NCBI GenBank assembly: GCA_014898415.1
Contig: RCTD01000020.1
Span: 744,001-808,000 of the forward strand
Reading direction: 5' to 3'
DNA from: Stromatinia cepivora
Lineage: Eukaryota; Ascomycota; Leotiomycetes; Helotiales; Sclerotiniaceae
DNA: 64,000 nt
Part shown: in pieces, positions 37,278-50,585 of the stretch
Layout: each line of letters begins with the position of its first letter
How positions within the stretch are numbered: the stretch's first letter is position 1
Translations under genes and position numbers: made by a program
The notes under the pieces: model-generated
Seen by the model: only the letters and a program-made list of their open reading frames with translations
Told to the model about the DNA's origin: nothing
The model's database searches: none

Positions 37278-38981
37278 ATGCATTTTTCAAAGAAGGCTCT
37301 GGCAGCCCTTATTGGGTCTGTGACAAGCGCAAATGGTGCGATCTTATGGGATGGCCGATTCGATTCTTCAACTATGGCGGATTTGGAAGCTTGGTCGTGG
37401 AGTAATGCCGTTGGTGATTATCAGAATTATATTGTGAGTACTTTGTATTCTATCTACAGTTGGTAGAGTGATTTGAATGGCATCTCATTAAGAAATAGCA
37501 CGGCACAAGTAACTTCACCAAATACGTTGCCCTCGGCAGCACCTACAAGAACCCTGCCGATTCCGGATCATCCCTCGGTGCCAAAATAACCCTCGACAGT
37601 ACCTCATACTGGGAAGGTCAAAACATGCGTCGTACCGAATTGATTCCTCAAACCAAGGCTGCTATTGCAAGTGGAAAGGTCTACTACCATTTCAGTATGA
37701 TGCATACGGAAACCAATGCACCAAGCATCTATAGGGAACATCAAATTTGTTTCTTCGAGAGCCATTTCACTGAGATGAAGAGTGGTTGGATTAGTGGGGA
37801 GTCGGGTTCTAGTGATCCGCTTTTGAGATGGGATGTTAGTGGTAATAGTAAATGGAGTACTAACTGGACTGCTGGTGTTTGGCACAATGTTGCTTACGGA
37901 ATTGTATGTTTGAATTCATTGTCTCTTTATTCACTTACTAATATACCCCTAGGATTTCTCCGCTGGCTCTGTTGAATTTTACCACTCCACTGGATCTGAT
38001 GCCCTCACTCTTACCGTTCCAGCAGTTTCCGTCTCCGCCTCCTCCAACGGTGCAGACTGGCACTTGGGTGTCCTCGAACTCCCAGTTACCGGTCAAACCG
38101 ACGGAACCGAAGATTTCTATTTCTCCGGTGTATATATTGAAAGTGGATCACTAACCACTAGTGTTTCCGGACCCGGCGGAGCCGTTGTTTCCAGTTCTTC
38201 TTCTGCAAAAACGTTAGTAGATTCTTCTTCTGTTGCTTTATCTAGCTCAGTACCTGTTGTGGAAGCTTCCAGTGTGGAAGCATCTAGTTCAACATCAGTT
38301 CAAGCTATTTCTACTCAAGCACCAATTCTTTCTTCCACTGTCCTTTCAGTTGCTCAATCATCATCTATTGCTGTCCTGGCCCAACAATCATCATCAATCA
38401 TCGCTTCACCCTCGACCCAAACCAAAAAACCCTGCACCAAAAAAGTTTCCAGCGCTCCCAGCACTTCAATCGTCGAATTTACATCGACCCAAGCCGTCAC
38501 CTCCGTTGAAATAATACCAACAACCATCTACATAACAGCCGGCGGCTCAACAATCCTTTCCACCTCCTCGGTCTCCACAACCTATACCTCCCAGTCAACC
38601 ATCATAACCAGTTCCCTTATTCTTCCTATCACTGTTCCATCTACTTTCATCACATCCAAAAAATCCTGCACGAAGAAAGCTTCTTCGGCAGCAGCTCTCA
38701 CATCTTCTTTATCTGGAAATTTAAATGTAGCTTCTACTTCAGGAGTTCTAACGACTTATAGTATTCCTCATACTACGCTTACGAGAACGGTTACTCAGAC
38801 CACTTCGACGACTGTGGCTTCCAGTGCGTCTGCTACTAGTACGCCCGGAAGTGGAAGTGGAAGTGCAGGGACTATTGCGAAGTATATGCAATGCGGAGGG
38901 TCGAATTGGACGGGCAGTGGGACTTGTGCTGCTGGATTTACGTGTAAGGCGCAAAATGATTATTATTCGCAATGTGTTTGA
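37278..38981 (+). CDS. Secreted GH131 beta-glucanase with CBM1
   Basis: Three exons: 37278-37433, 37499-37903 and 37953-38981, giving 529 residues. GH131 enzymes (PaGluc131A type) hydrolyse beta-1,3, beta-1,6 and beta-1,4 glucans of plant and fungal walls. Residues 1-20 are a signal peptide. [11 protein letters not shown] opens the catalytic domain (about 21-260), with [28 protein letters not shown] (E99), [13 protein letters not shown] (E139), [12 protein letters not shown] and [16 protein letters not shown] [14 protein letters not shown]99 and E139 fall in blocks where, as I recall, the catalytic acids lie. A ~235-residue Ser/Thr linker contains two K-x-C-T-K-K motifs. A canonical CBM1 (about 498-529; C-x10-C-x5-C-x9-C) ends the protein. 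An in-frame extension 46 codons upstream starts at TTG; the ATG at 37278 gives the signal peptide directly. Confidence 0.93.
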
Positions 38982-41609
38982 GTTTTGAGGAGTGTTACGA
39001 GAAGAGGTATCAAGGGAGAAAGAGATAGGAGGTTTTTACTCTTGTATATAGTTTGGAATGTGGGGTCTGTGATTCGGCCTGAATAGTCTGGATATTATGT
39101 TAAGTATATATTATATATTTACTCACCCTATCATCTTTGTGAGTGATTAACATATTCAATGCCCGCGAATAGTATCGAATTTTCTCAATCTTACATCAGT
39201 CCAATCTAACGTATGCGTATTTTGTAAGCGCCATGCACTTTAGACTAGAGTATACTCGTTTTCTCCTATAGTCAAATAATTCTTCCATAATAAAATAAAT
39301 AAAGGATGGAAAATAACAAGTTCTTTTGCACATCCGTATTTATTGATGCTTCTCAAGTCCATTATATCCAAAATTCACTCACCGAATAGAAGCCTTGGAA
39401 AGGACTTGGACTAGGAGAGCGCATGGATAACTACTCACGTCTCAGTATCCGAACACGGAAATCTTGATATAAGATTATATTTTTCATAGTATCTCAGAGT
39501 TTCTAATAATCCTGATTGGAGTCTAAGAACAAGTGATATTTAATTACCGTCTGGAAAGTTTTTGGAAATTTCAGATTATATTCAAATATATATATTGAAT
39601 GCTTTCAAATATTAAATTATATTTAAATATTCATCCTCTTTCATACATTTATTATATTAACCCTTGGCCTTCACTTATTCAAACTCTTTATATTATTATC
39701 AAATCTTTTATTTCGGATATCGAATTGATATTTATAATATACAATTTCTATTGAACCATCTAACTAAAACTTATTGATAAGATATATTATAATTTGAATA
39801 TATATTTGATTATAATTCTAATTTTGAGTTTCTGAAATCGAGATTCAGAATAAGATTATCTGAATTAATTCGAAAGAAATTTGAATTTAGATATATAGAT
39901 ATCTATTTAGAATAAATAAAGAGATGAAAGTGAAATGTAAATAATATCGATAATACGGTAATGAATTGAAGTTGAATATCTCTCTTTAACTTTTTTTTTA
40001 TTCCCCCATTATTTTGAAAAATATATTTAGGGTAGTATTGATAAATCATTATTAGAAAATCATTCATTACCCCTTCGAGTTATTATAATTTCTATAATAG
40101 TTTAAATTATAATCTTCTCGGTTTCTTAACTCCTCAACTAATTATCTAGATAATTATATATTCACACTAATCAAACCAAACCCCAAAAATCCATATCACG
40201 CAAACTCAAATCATCTCAGAGATCCAAATTATTTAAACAAGAAGATAGAAATTCTATAAATAATCGTACTTCATAACCCTACCAGCTGGAAATAGAAGCT
40301 GGATGACTGCGCGCGCTGGATATTATGAAGAAGGTAGTTGAATATTGTGAGGAGAGACAATTAATTAGTTGAGTGGAGAAGAGTTAGTAAATTGATATTT
40401 CTTCAAAAATTTCTGTCTGATGAAACTTGATTAATGTTTTCTCATTTACTTCTTATATCTTCAATATCCAAACTTTCGGACCTTAGAACTTCAATCCGAA
40501 ATATCATATTCTTTACTACCTCAATCTATATCCTACGCCCGCGTTTTCCTCTTCTCTATTAGTTATCTGACAATACTCATATTAATTAACCCCCTTTGTT
40601 TCTTTACTTTTTCATTCATAGAAATAAAGTTGTAAAATAATCAGAGATTCAATATCTATCTATACCTATTATATAAATCATGTTCATTTCTATTTTAGTG
40701 AAATGCGTTAATAGCCATTAGAAAATTATTGCAGGTAATAATCAAAAAGTGAGAGGTAATAAAGAAGTTAGATATTTGACGGTGGAAAGGGGATGAAGAT
40801 TACGGAATTAAAGTTAGAAGTTATTTAAAAGGCAGGAGAAGGGGCTCAGAGGGGATGAAAAAAGAATTGGAGGGGTTTTGAAAGGGGATTGAAAAGGAAG
40901 GGAGATTGAGGGAATGAGAGATGAGAATGTAATTAGGTAGTGGGAGATTGTGAGGGATTGAAGATTGAGGTATCAAATGATTGGAAGGATTTATAAGATT
41001 AAAAAAGAGTAAAAAATCAAAAGAGATGGAAGATTGAATAAAATTAAACAATATCAAATAAGTCAGTGATCTAGGGAGGAGATTGGAGGCAGGAGAATCA
41101 AAGAAGATTTTGGGGGTTGGAGATCGAGATATTACTCGAATAGAAGGGGATGAAAGATTGATAATCCAGATATTCAAATATTAAAGGGAATTGAGAGATT
41201 GAAGGATGTTAGGATCAGAAAATGGAAAGGGATTGGGATCTTGAGAGAAATTGAAAGATTGAGACGGGGTGGGAGATTGAGGAGGACTGGATGATTGAGT
41301 GTGAATTGTACCCGAGTAGATTGAAGGGAGTTGGGAGATCAAGTGAAACAAAAAGAAGAGTGAGAATGGAATTAGCAGACGGAAAGTATGTGAGGAATTG
41401 AAAGATTAATAGGAACTAGGAGTTGAGAGTCGAAATAATAAAATATCTTATCCTCAATCGAAGAAAGATAGAAAAATAAATATAAAAGAATAAAAGAAAA
41501 TAAATTTATAAAAAAATATTTAAAAATTCAAATATATATATCTTAAATATCCATACCACTCAGATTTCTATTATAATACCTCTTCTTATATAATATATAA
41601 TATTATTTT
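38982..41609. other. AT-rich and purine-skewed flank of the right nest
   Basis: 3' UTR of GH131, then sequence becoming AT-rich from about 39480. From 40730 to 41450 the plus strand is almost pure A/G, with repeated GGGAGATTGAG-like words; the 118-codon antisense frame here (41177-40821) is low complexity. The flank ends in ATTTT (41605-41609), the left target duplication of element B1. No gene seen. Confidence 0.5.
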
Positions 41610-41759
41610 TGTCACGAGATACACGTGATCGCGTCCGATCGGGCTAGTACAGTACTAAGCTTCGAGCCGATCATATATATAACTTTGTAGTACATTCTCT
41701 TTAACTCTGTAACTTTTAATTTTAAGGTTGATCTTTAAATATTCGTTGGATTCGTTATA
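41610..41759 (+). repeat. 5' LTR of B1
   Basis: 150 bp. The outer edge is preserved (TGTCACGAGATACACGTGAT); the inner end is mutated to TTCGTTATA where the consensus has TTCGTCACA. Confidence 0.92.
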
Positions 41760-42059
41760 TTATTAAAAACTCTTTTAAATAAAAAATGGAATAATATTTA
41801 TATATATTTATATATACTCTGTTTATTTTTGTTTGGGTATATCGTTTATACTTTTTCGTTTGTATATAAATCTTTTTGATATTATTCAAAAATGTTATCT
41901 TTTTTTTTACCCTTAATTTTTAAATTATAAATTACAATTTGATAAACCTTATAATTACAAAACTTTATAATAAAATAATTCATCAACAAAATAAAATCTC
42001 ATTCCTACATTCCCTAATTCTTGAATATACTTTTATTGTTTATATTCTTTTTCATCCGA

Positions 42060-42406
42060 AACCCTTTTTCTTTAATCCTGAAAAATTCAATAGTAACTTT
42101 CAAAAGTTCGATATCTAATTTTCTTCGATTCAAGTGAAACTATAAGTAGATGGTATTGCGATCAACAATTTTACAATTCAATTTTACTATATTTATTTCA
42201 ATCTCGAATTTTATATACAAATTATAATATTATCTCAATTTTCTTTTTTTGATCAAAATATTCCTTTAGATTATACAATAATCCTGGATCAATTTATATA
42301 TATTTATAATAATCCGAATAAAATCCAAAAAGCTAAAGACAAACTATTCATTTTCAAACAAAGAATTGATTCTCTACATATCTATATTGCAAAATTCGAA
42401 AGGACC
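42060..42406 (+). pseudogene. gag of B1, first piece
   Basis: Begins around a PEKFN.NFQKFD-like segment and runs to the B2 insertion point. The frame continues after B2 at 44083-44158, and after A1 at 58248-58589. Several stops. Confidence 0.7.
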
Positions 42407-42556
42407 TGTCACGAGATACACGTGATCGCGTCCGATCGGGCTAGTACAGTACTAAGCTCCGAGTCGATCATATATATAGCTTTGTAGTACATTTTCTTTA
42501 GCTTTGTAGCTTTTAATTCTAAGATTGATTTTTAAATGCTCATTGGATTCGTCATA
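42407..42556 (+). repeat. 5' LTR of B2
   Basis: 150 bp. The outer edge is nearly identical to that of B1. Confidence 0.93.
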
Positions 42557-42859
42557 TTATTAAAAGTTCTTTCAAATAAAAAATGGAATAACATTTATAT
42601 ATATTTATATATATTCCGTTTGCTTTTATTTAGATATATCGCTTTTACTCTTTCGTTTATATATAAATCTTCTTGATATTATTTGAAGGTATTATTTTTT
42701 TTCTTATCCTTAATTTCTAAACTATAGATTACGATTCGATAAACTTTGTAATTGCAGAATTTCGTAGCAAAATGATTCATTAGCAGAATGAAATCTCATT
42801 TCTATATTCCTTGATTCTCGAATGCATTTCTGTTGTTTATATTCCTTTTCGTCCGAAAC

Positions 42860-43591
42860 TCTTTCTTTTTGATCCTGAAAAGTTCAATGGTAGTTTTCAA
42901 AAGTTCGATACCTGGCTTCCCTCGATTCGAGCGAAACTATAAGTAGACGGTACTGCGATCGGTAATTCTACAATTCAATTTTATTATGTTTATTTCAATC
43001 TTGAATTTTATATATAAACTATAGTACTATTTCAGTTTTCTTTTTTTGATCAAAACATTCCCTTAAATCATACAACGATCCTGGATCAATTCATATGCAT
43101 TTACAACAATCCGAATAAAGTCTAAGAGGCTAAAGACAAATTATTCATTTTCAAACAAGGAACCGATTCTCTATATACTTATATTGCAAAATTCGAAAGG
43201 ATCCTTTACAAAGCCAAAGATCAAAATTAATCCGATTCGAATAAAATCTCAATTTTTTGTAATGGATTCAATATTACTTTTAGAAATCGTTTTTCTCAAC
43301 AACTTTCTTTTTCCCATTCCTATCCCGATTTTGTTTAGATTATATAATAACTAATTATTCGTACAGCGAATGGATTCCCTGTATCATTTTATTTTAGTGA
43401 GCCTAGAGCCCCATATATATTATAGAATCCATTCCACTCTCGGAATTACGATTCAATGGATATTAGTAATTTTAATATTATTGATGCTTTTAGCCCTTTT
43501 GATACCCAATCGGATAAATCTGATCATATTTTGATTCTATTTTGTGTACAAATGTTTGAGTTTTTTTTTTTTGAAAGAACTTTTTTGTATA
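42860..43591 (+). pseudogene. gag of B2
   Basis: The conceptual frame carries typical Gag features: PEKFNGSFQKFDTWLPSIRAKL, QFYYVYFNLEF, TILDQF...YNNPNKV, a conserved TDSLYTYIAKFERILYKAKD stretch and a NGFPVSFYFSEPRAPYIL tail. It is interrupted by stops at likely TGG, CAA or CGA codons. It encodes no protease or RT. Limits are approximate. Confidence 0.75.
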
Positions 43592-43932
43592 AATAAAATA
43601 AATGTATATGATATGGAAATACCTTTTATTGGATACAAGTATGTCTGTTAAATCTGTATTAAGGAGTTTGAGATCGATAAGAGCCTGTTTTAGTTATTAT
43701 ATTGATTATTGAACTCGAAAGCGATGATAATAAGGATTTAGGAGAGATAATCAATGGTTAATATTTTGAAGATCGTTTGAAGAAGGTATATAATATAGTG
43801 GATGTGTATTCGTTGATTGTAATGCAATTCGTATATCAGGAATTTTTATTAAAAAAAGATTAATGATTATTTTATATTTAAATTATTCGTTTAAAATGAA
43901 TTCGAGGTGAATTCTTTAGAAGAGGGGGATAG

Positions 43933-44082
43933 TGTTACGAGATACATATGATCGTATCCGATCGGGCTAGTACGGTATTAAGCTTTGAGCCGATTATATA
44001 TATAGCTTTGTAGTATACTCTCTTTAACTCTGTAGTTTTTAATTTTAAGGTTGATCTCTAAACGCTCGTTGGGTTCGTTACA
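43933..44082 (+). repeat. 3' LTR of B2
   Basis: 150 bp. The inner edge has 5 transitions in the first 31 positions relative to the 5' LTR; the outer end is preserved. Confidence 0.93.
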
Positions 44083-44158
44083 GGACCCTTTATAAAGCCA
44101 AAGATCAGAATTAACCTGATTCGAATAAAATCTCAACCTTTTGCAATGAACTCAATAT

Positions 44159-44440
44159 TGTGACGCACAAGAGCCGTAGTAGAGCTGAATAAACAGAGTC
44201 AATTATGTTCTTTAGAATCTACAATTGAAGAATTATGGCTCGTAAGGAACGATTAGATATATATACACAAATACCCATTTGTGAATTGCAGAGTTGTGTG
44301 TAAACGTTATTAGGGTTACTATTTTATTATATTAAATTGTATGATTCATAATGTATATATACAGATGATCAGTTTATAAATTGATATAAAAGATAAGAGA
44401 TATCACATAATTAGCCTCCTATAGTTTACGATTCGTAATA
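44159..44440 (-). repeat. 3' LTR of A1
   Basis: 282 bp. The outer edge is preserved (TGTGACGCACAAGAGCCG); the inner edge is mutated (ATTCGTAATA for ATTCGTGACA). Confidence 0.93.
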
Positions 44441-45323
44441 CTACCCCCCCCTTCGGAAAAGTTCATTTTTAAACGTTTCATTCTTTTATTCTATTATTAT
44501 TTCATCGGAAACCAGGTTTTGTAAAGATTCATAAACTTTAAATCAATTAGATTGGTCATTTTGATTGATTTGATTAATTTATTGGAAATTGATTAAATTG
44601 ATCAAATTAATCGATCAAATTGATTAAAATGATGAATGAATTAATCAAATCAATCAAATTGTTTATCAATTGATTAAATTAATATTGATTCGTATTTTTC
44701 TTGATTTAAAGAACCTTTAAAAGGAAAAAGTTTCAATAGAAAAGGGAAGGAAATTGAATTATAGTATAATGATAATGAATGGTTAATATAATCAATTCCG
44801 AAATCGATTAAATTAATCAACCAAATTGATTAAATCAATCAAATTAAATGAAATCGATAGGGGTAATGTTATATTTTGTTCTTATTATATTCAAGCTTTT
44901 TTTTATATAATTTTTGAAATAATTATAGATATAAGCTTTTGAAATATATTGCTTTTGTATTGTTTTGGTGGTGGTAGCTTGTCTATTATATAAAGCTTGG
45001 GCTATATATATATATAATCAAATTCTCTTTAATTTGTATGAGTTTTCGATTCTTTTATAATTATATATATATATATCATTATAAAATCATAATATCTAAT
45101 TTGCTATATTGAAGAACACTTTTCTTTTCCTTAATTTCATAAATGAATCATCATTTATATGATTATAATTATCCTTTTTATTTTTATAAAACTTTATTCA
45201 ATCGATTAATTAATTAAAAGAACCAAATAATATTGGATTGATCAAATGAAAATCGTGTAAGAGATATAATGATGTTTTAAGATCGAAAACAGAATACCAG
45301 ATAAGATCAGTATTGTTATTAAA

Positions 45324-47672
45324 CTACAAGATTTTGTATAATAGAGTTTTTCGTGTTTTCTTTATTGTTAGAATCTTCTTTATTTCCTATTCCGAATTAC
45401 TAATTATATTAATAAACAAAGGTAATTCGAATATTTGATTAAGAAAAGGATCGTTACATATTTTGTATAATTGATCTAAAAAGAAAATAGGATGAATTTT
45501 CATTGTAATCAGGAGTTCAAGCTTAAAAAAGCTCCCAGATCGATCAATGATTTTGAATCTTCTTTGAATTAGAAAGTCCAGCTTTTTGAATGATCTTTGA
45601 ATAAGATAACTCTTTATATTAAATTATATATAATCTTCGATATCGAAATCGACCTCATATTGATAAGCATTTATGGATTTCGATATTTTGGCTTAAATAT
45701 ATAATAAACCTTTTTTCGTTTGTACAAAAGCTAATCTATTATGTTCTGCATATATACGGGCATCACGTATATTTATATCGTCTGTTGGTTTACTAATGTC
45801 TTTCTTTCATTTCTATGTATATTTCGATATATACCTATATAGGATTTCATAGGGTATAAACCCTCCTAAAGAATCGTATAGAAAAGTAAATTGCGCGTAA
45901 TCCATTATAAATAAGAATTCTGACTAATCGTTTTGATAATAGCTAACAAACGGCCTTAACCATTATTGAAAGTATTGATTATAGATCTCAATTTGATCAT
46001 CGGTTTGGGGATGATAAACAATGGATAATTTGAGACCGGTTCCTAGGATTTGGCTGAATTCTTTTCAGAATTATAATATGAATTGGGGGCCGCAATCTGA
46101 TACTATAATATCAAAAGGATTATAATATCGATATATATGGTAAAGATATAATTATATTTGAGCTCAAGTATCGATTGATTTATAATAAGGTATGGAGATA
46201 GTTTACTTTATCAATCGATCAATAATGACTAAAACGTTATCATATCCGTATTTATCTTTATTAAAGCTGCAATAATTCATAATGATATATTACCATATTC
46301 GATTAGAAATTGAAAATGGATACAATAAACCGGGGATACGATCGTATAGAACGGAATTATATTTGCAGGTATAACAATTGTATATATATCTGATTACGAT
46401 ATCGTATATTCTGGGTCAGTAGTATTATTAAGATAATAAAAAGTAGGTTTTGCTTATATCAAAATAAATAGTAGAAATGGAATTATGGGTTTTATGAATT
46501 AGATAAATTCGAAGGTTATCGATATCAGACATTACTAAACGATCATTGTAAAGCAAGAGATCATTTTGGAGTGATATATGTTTGTAACTTTGAATAGTTT
46601 ATATTTTGAGTGCTAACAAATTATCTATAGTTTTATTTGTTTCAATGATATAGTTAACTAGATCGAATCGAAGAGCGATTTCATTCAAATCGATATTAAT
46701 AATCGCTGTTTTATCTAGATGATGTTTTTGTAAAGCTTTTCTTATGATTTCGATATCAATTTGATTATCTTTAATAAACTGTTAAAAACGATTTTTCTTC
46801 TTGGTATAATTCTGAAAATCCAATTCGTCGGTTCGATAGATTAAAATGTCAGCGAAAGAATTATCTTTTCTAGAGTAATATATAATAATGAAATTATAAT
46901 CAACTAAAACTTCTATTCAGCGAACTTGTCGAATATTGAGAGTTTTAATAATCATGAAATATTCGAAGGTCTTATAATCAATATAAACCTTGATTTTATA
47001 TAATAAATCAATGAATTCTATTCTCCAATAATTGAGAGATCGAATGATTAATAGTATTTCTTTGTTATAAATTTCGTAATTCAATTCAACAGCAACTATA
47101 GTCTTAGAGAAATAAATTACGGGAAATCAATCTTCGTTATACTATTATGATAACATATTAACAACTATTTTATCGGATGTATCTATTTCGAATATACAAG
47201 GGAGTCGGTGATTATAATGTTACAGGAGTAGAGCGAAGATAAGCTTTTTCTTTAAGATATTGAATGCGTTTTGGCATACTTCGTCGAATACGAATTTAAC
47301 ATTTGCTTTAATAAATTCGTTGAAAGGTTTCGCTATTATACTATAATTTTTAATGAATTATCGATAAAAATTACAAAAACCAAAAAATGATTGAATCCCT
47401 TTCATTATTATCGGAAAGATCCAATTCTCAATTATCTCAATCTTTTCAAAATCCATTTCTACTCCTTTAATAAAGATAATAAAATCCAAATATTTGGTAT
47501 ATATAATATTGAATTTACATTTTTTGAGATCTGCTTGTAGATCAACAATTTCTAATCGTTTGAAAATTAGTTTAATATAAGTTTGGTACTCTTTTTTGTT
47601 TTTGAAATAAATTAAAATATTGTTGAGATATACTATATAAAAGATGTCTAGATAATTGAATAAAATATTATT
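45324..47672 (-). pseudogene. pol of A1, distal piece (end of RT to chromodomain)
   Basis: The minus strand carries YLNNILIYFKNKKEYQTYIK (RT), RNase H and integrase remnants, and the integrase C-terminus. A 124-codon frame (47732-47358) is mostly this RT but begins inside the LTR of A2, so its N-terminus is artificial. Confidence 0.75.
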
Positions 47673-47954
47673 TGTCACGAATCGTGAACCACAGGAGGCT
47701 AACCACGTGATACCTCTTATCTTCCATATCAATTTATAAACTGATCATCTATATGTATGCATTATGAATTATATAATTTAATATAGTAAAATGGTAACTT
47801 TAATAATGTTTATGTACAATTCTGCAGTTCACAAATGGATATTTGTGTATATATATCTAATCGCTCCTTACGAACTATAATTCTTCAATTATAGATTCTA
47901 AAGAATATAATTGATTCTGTTTATTCAACTTTATTATAACTTTTGTATATTATA
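47673..47954 (+). repeat. 5' LTR of A2
   Basis: 282 bp. The outer edge is preserved (TGTCACGAATCGTGAACC); the inner end is mutated (TTTTGTATATTATA). Confidence 0.93.
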
Positions 47955-48704
47955 TTATCTACAATTTATTTACAAGTGTCCGGCTATCTAATGGTCTCCC
48001 AAATAATATTTTATTTTAATAATACCTTTTTAAATGAATTTTTACAAATGTTATATCTAAAAGAAGAAGATCTATTCCGATCTAATCGATAAAGATAAAT
48101 CTTTTTAGAAATATATTATTACTTTTATAATACAACAAACTCTTCCTTTTGTATACTCCAAATTTTCGAAAGTATATTTTGAGGAACCCTTTCTTTTTCC
48201 TTAATTATTTCAATAATCCTTTGAAGAAAATATGAATATAGGATTGAATAATGTTATTATTGGAAAAAAGAAGATTGGTAAAAAAAAGATTTCAATGTAT
48301 AAAATTGATACTTTTAATAATTCAATTATTCTTTTTGAATCATTATTATAATTATAAAATTTTTATATAATGGTTATAAATTTGAAAGAGAAGAATTGAT
48401 AATTGAAAGTTATAATGATAATGAATTTTATAATAGTGCAATTTCTTTTTGAATTTCAAATGATGTTTATATAGATATCCAAATCAATAATAATATTTGA
48501 AACTCCCTTTATTCCTTTAATCGAAATTCAAGGACCTTTATTTAAACAAACCCAAAGATTCCAAAATCAAAGAAAGAAAACTTTGATTAAACAATCTAAT
48601 CACCCGAAATCCTTCAAGGATTCTTTTTCCCTTTTAAAAAATGATGATCTATTTAATAATCAAAGATCCTTTTATTCAAGAAACCAATTTAATTGATTAA
48701 AATT

Positions 48705-49634
48705 GTATTCCTATATTAGTTATAATTTGTAATAAGATATATATATATCAAAACCTATAAATTTTATTACTAAATTTAACGATGGTATTAAATCTAAAAT
48801 TAATTTGTAGTAATTATTAATTATAAAACAATTCGAGTTATATACTATATTATTTAAAAGTAAAATACAATATTATATATATATAATCGATCAAATCGAA
48901 TCGAAAGTATAAATACATTATTATATTCTTTATATACGAATGCTCCGATTTACGGTACTCGAATTGATCGAATAGCTTATAGCGATCTATCGGAACCCGG
49001 CCGAAATCGATAATATTCACTTTCAATACAAAATATAGATCATATCTAATACAATTCGATATAGTAATTTCCTAGAATAATATAGGAAATTTAGATTACT
49101 TGTTATTCAAATAGAGATTATTGATGATAAGATTCTATTCAAAGATCTCGAATAAAAGATTTCCGATTTTCTTTTGTAAGTAATAATAATATTTATTAAG
49201 GATTGTAAGATTACAAAAAAATTTACAAATATATTTATTAAAGTAAATCAAAACAAAATTTCATTATAAAAACGAAATCGATATTGTATTAATTAAAAAG
49301 TTTTTGTAATTATTTGCAAATCAACAATTATTACAAACTCTTTATAACCTTTTCGGAGTTTTAACAATTCCAATTTTGGAATCTTTATATTCCCGAAATC
49401 ATTTCCATTTTGGAATACCCTTCCCGGATATATCGGCTTCGCTGTATTCAATAATTATTCGAATTTCAAATATTCATTGTTTTTTTTTTTTCCTGGAGTA
49501 ATATATATATTGATGCTTTATATTGATAATCTTAATGAAATCGAGATGGTACAAAAAGAAACAAAAAAATTCGAAAAATATCAGGATATCGAAGAAGATT
49601 TTAGTTTAGAAATTACAATTGAAATTATATAGAA
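48705..49634 (+). pseudogene. gag of A2
   Basis: The region is collinear with the A0 gag remnants, with frames broken by many stops. It is identified by position and by similarity to A0 at the DNA level. Confidence 0.5.
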
Positions 49635-50585
49635 TATTTATTTAAAAGAAAAAAAATATTTAAAATCAAATATTTAGATTCCGTTTTTATTTTAAGTATT
49701 ATATAGGATATAAGATTTCTTGATTTAATTAAGCTTATAAAAAAAGAAATATTTATTTTCTTCTGTAATCTTTCAAAAAATGATTATATTTATCGATTAA
49801 GAGTATTTATTGATTTTGAAGCAAATGGATTCGTTTTTATTAATATTATATTTTTTATTTGTTTATTTCCTATATTTAAATCAAGAATTATATTATTTGA
49901 AATTTCAATTGAAATTAAAGAGTATAATGATATATAAGATTATATTATTATCTATTTCATATTTCTTAATTTAATGATTGATGATTATAAACAATCTTTT
50001 GTTCTTTTCCTTATTATTGAATTAAAGAGTTATAATGTTATTTTAGGTAGATTTTGGTTATCAAAGACTTGAACAAAGTTCGATTGCTTTAATAGATGTT
50101 TTGAATAGCCTAAAGAGAGACCCTGTATCATTTCCTATTCGAATAATCTCTTTGTTATCCAATCATTCCTTCGCAAATGGAAGATCGATCGATTAATCCA
50201 ATAAGATACTGATCGACGAGATGATCAGTTCGAAGAATATTGAAATCGAAGAGATTCATAATTGAGCAAATCAATCGCAGTTGATGATATATAATAAGAA
50301 TCTTCAAATATAAATACAATATAGATTTTTATTAAAAAAGAAAAGATTCTGATTCCTTTCAAATTCAATTCATCTCCTTTTTAATCAATTATATTATTAT
50401 TATAGATTTACAAATACTTTCTCTGTATATCACCCGAAATCCTCGATTTATATATATTCAAATCCGATAAATTCTAATTAGAATATAAAAAAGATAAACA
50501 AACTGAATTCTTTATTATTATTCTAAAAGAATTTGATGATATAATAGATTTCCGATGAAACGAATGATATGCGAAAAAAAGAATA

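Larger units (their letters stand above)
42407..44082 (+). mobile_element. Gag-only LTR retroelement B2
   Basis: A complete 1,676-bp copy with 150-bp LTRs (42407-42556, 43933-44082), polypurine tract (AGAGGGGG at 43921-43928) and 5-bp duplication GGACC (42402-42406, 44083-44087). It is inserted in the gag of B1 in the same orientation. It is less mutated than B1. The internal 1,376 bp hold only the gag remnant. Confidence 0.94.

Noticed and set aside
40821..41177. 118-codon minus-strand ORF, Ser/Pro/Leu-rich
   Set aside because: Antisense of a purine-skewed tract; open only because of base composition.
47358..47732. 124-codon minus-strand ORF
   Set aside because: Its first part is the antisense of the A2 LTR and the rest is the decayed RT of A1; the frame crosses a transposon junction by chance.
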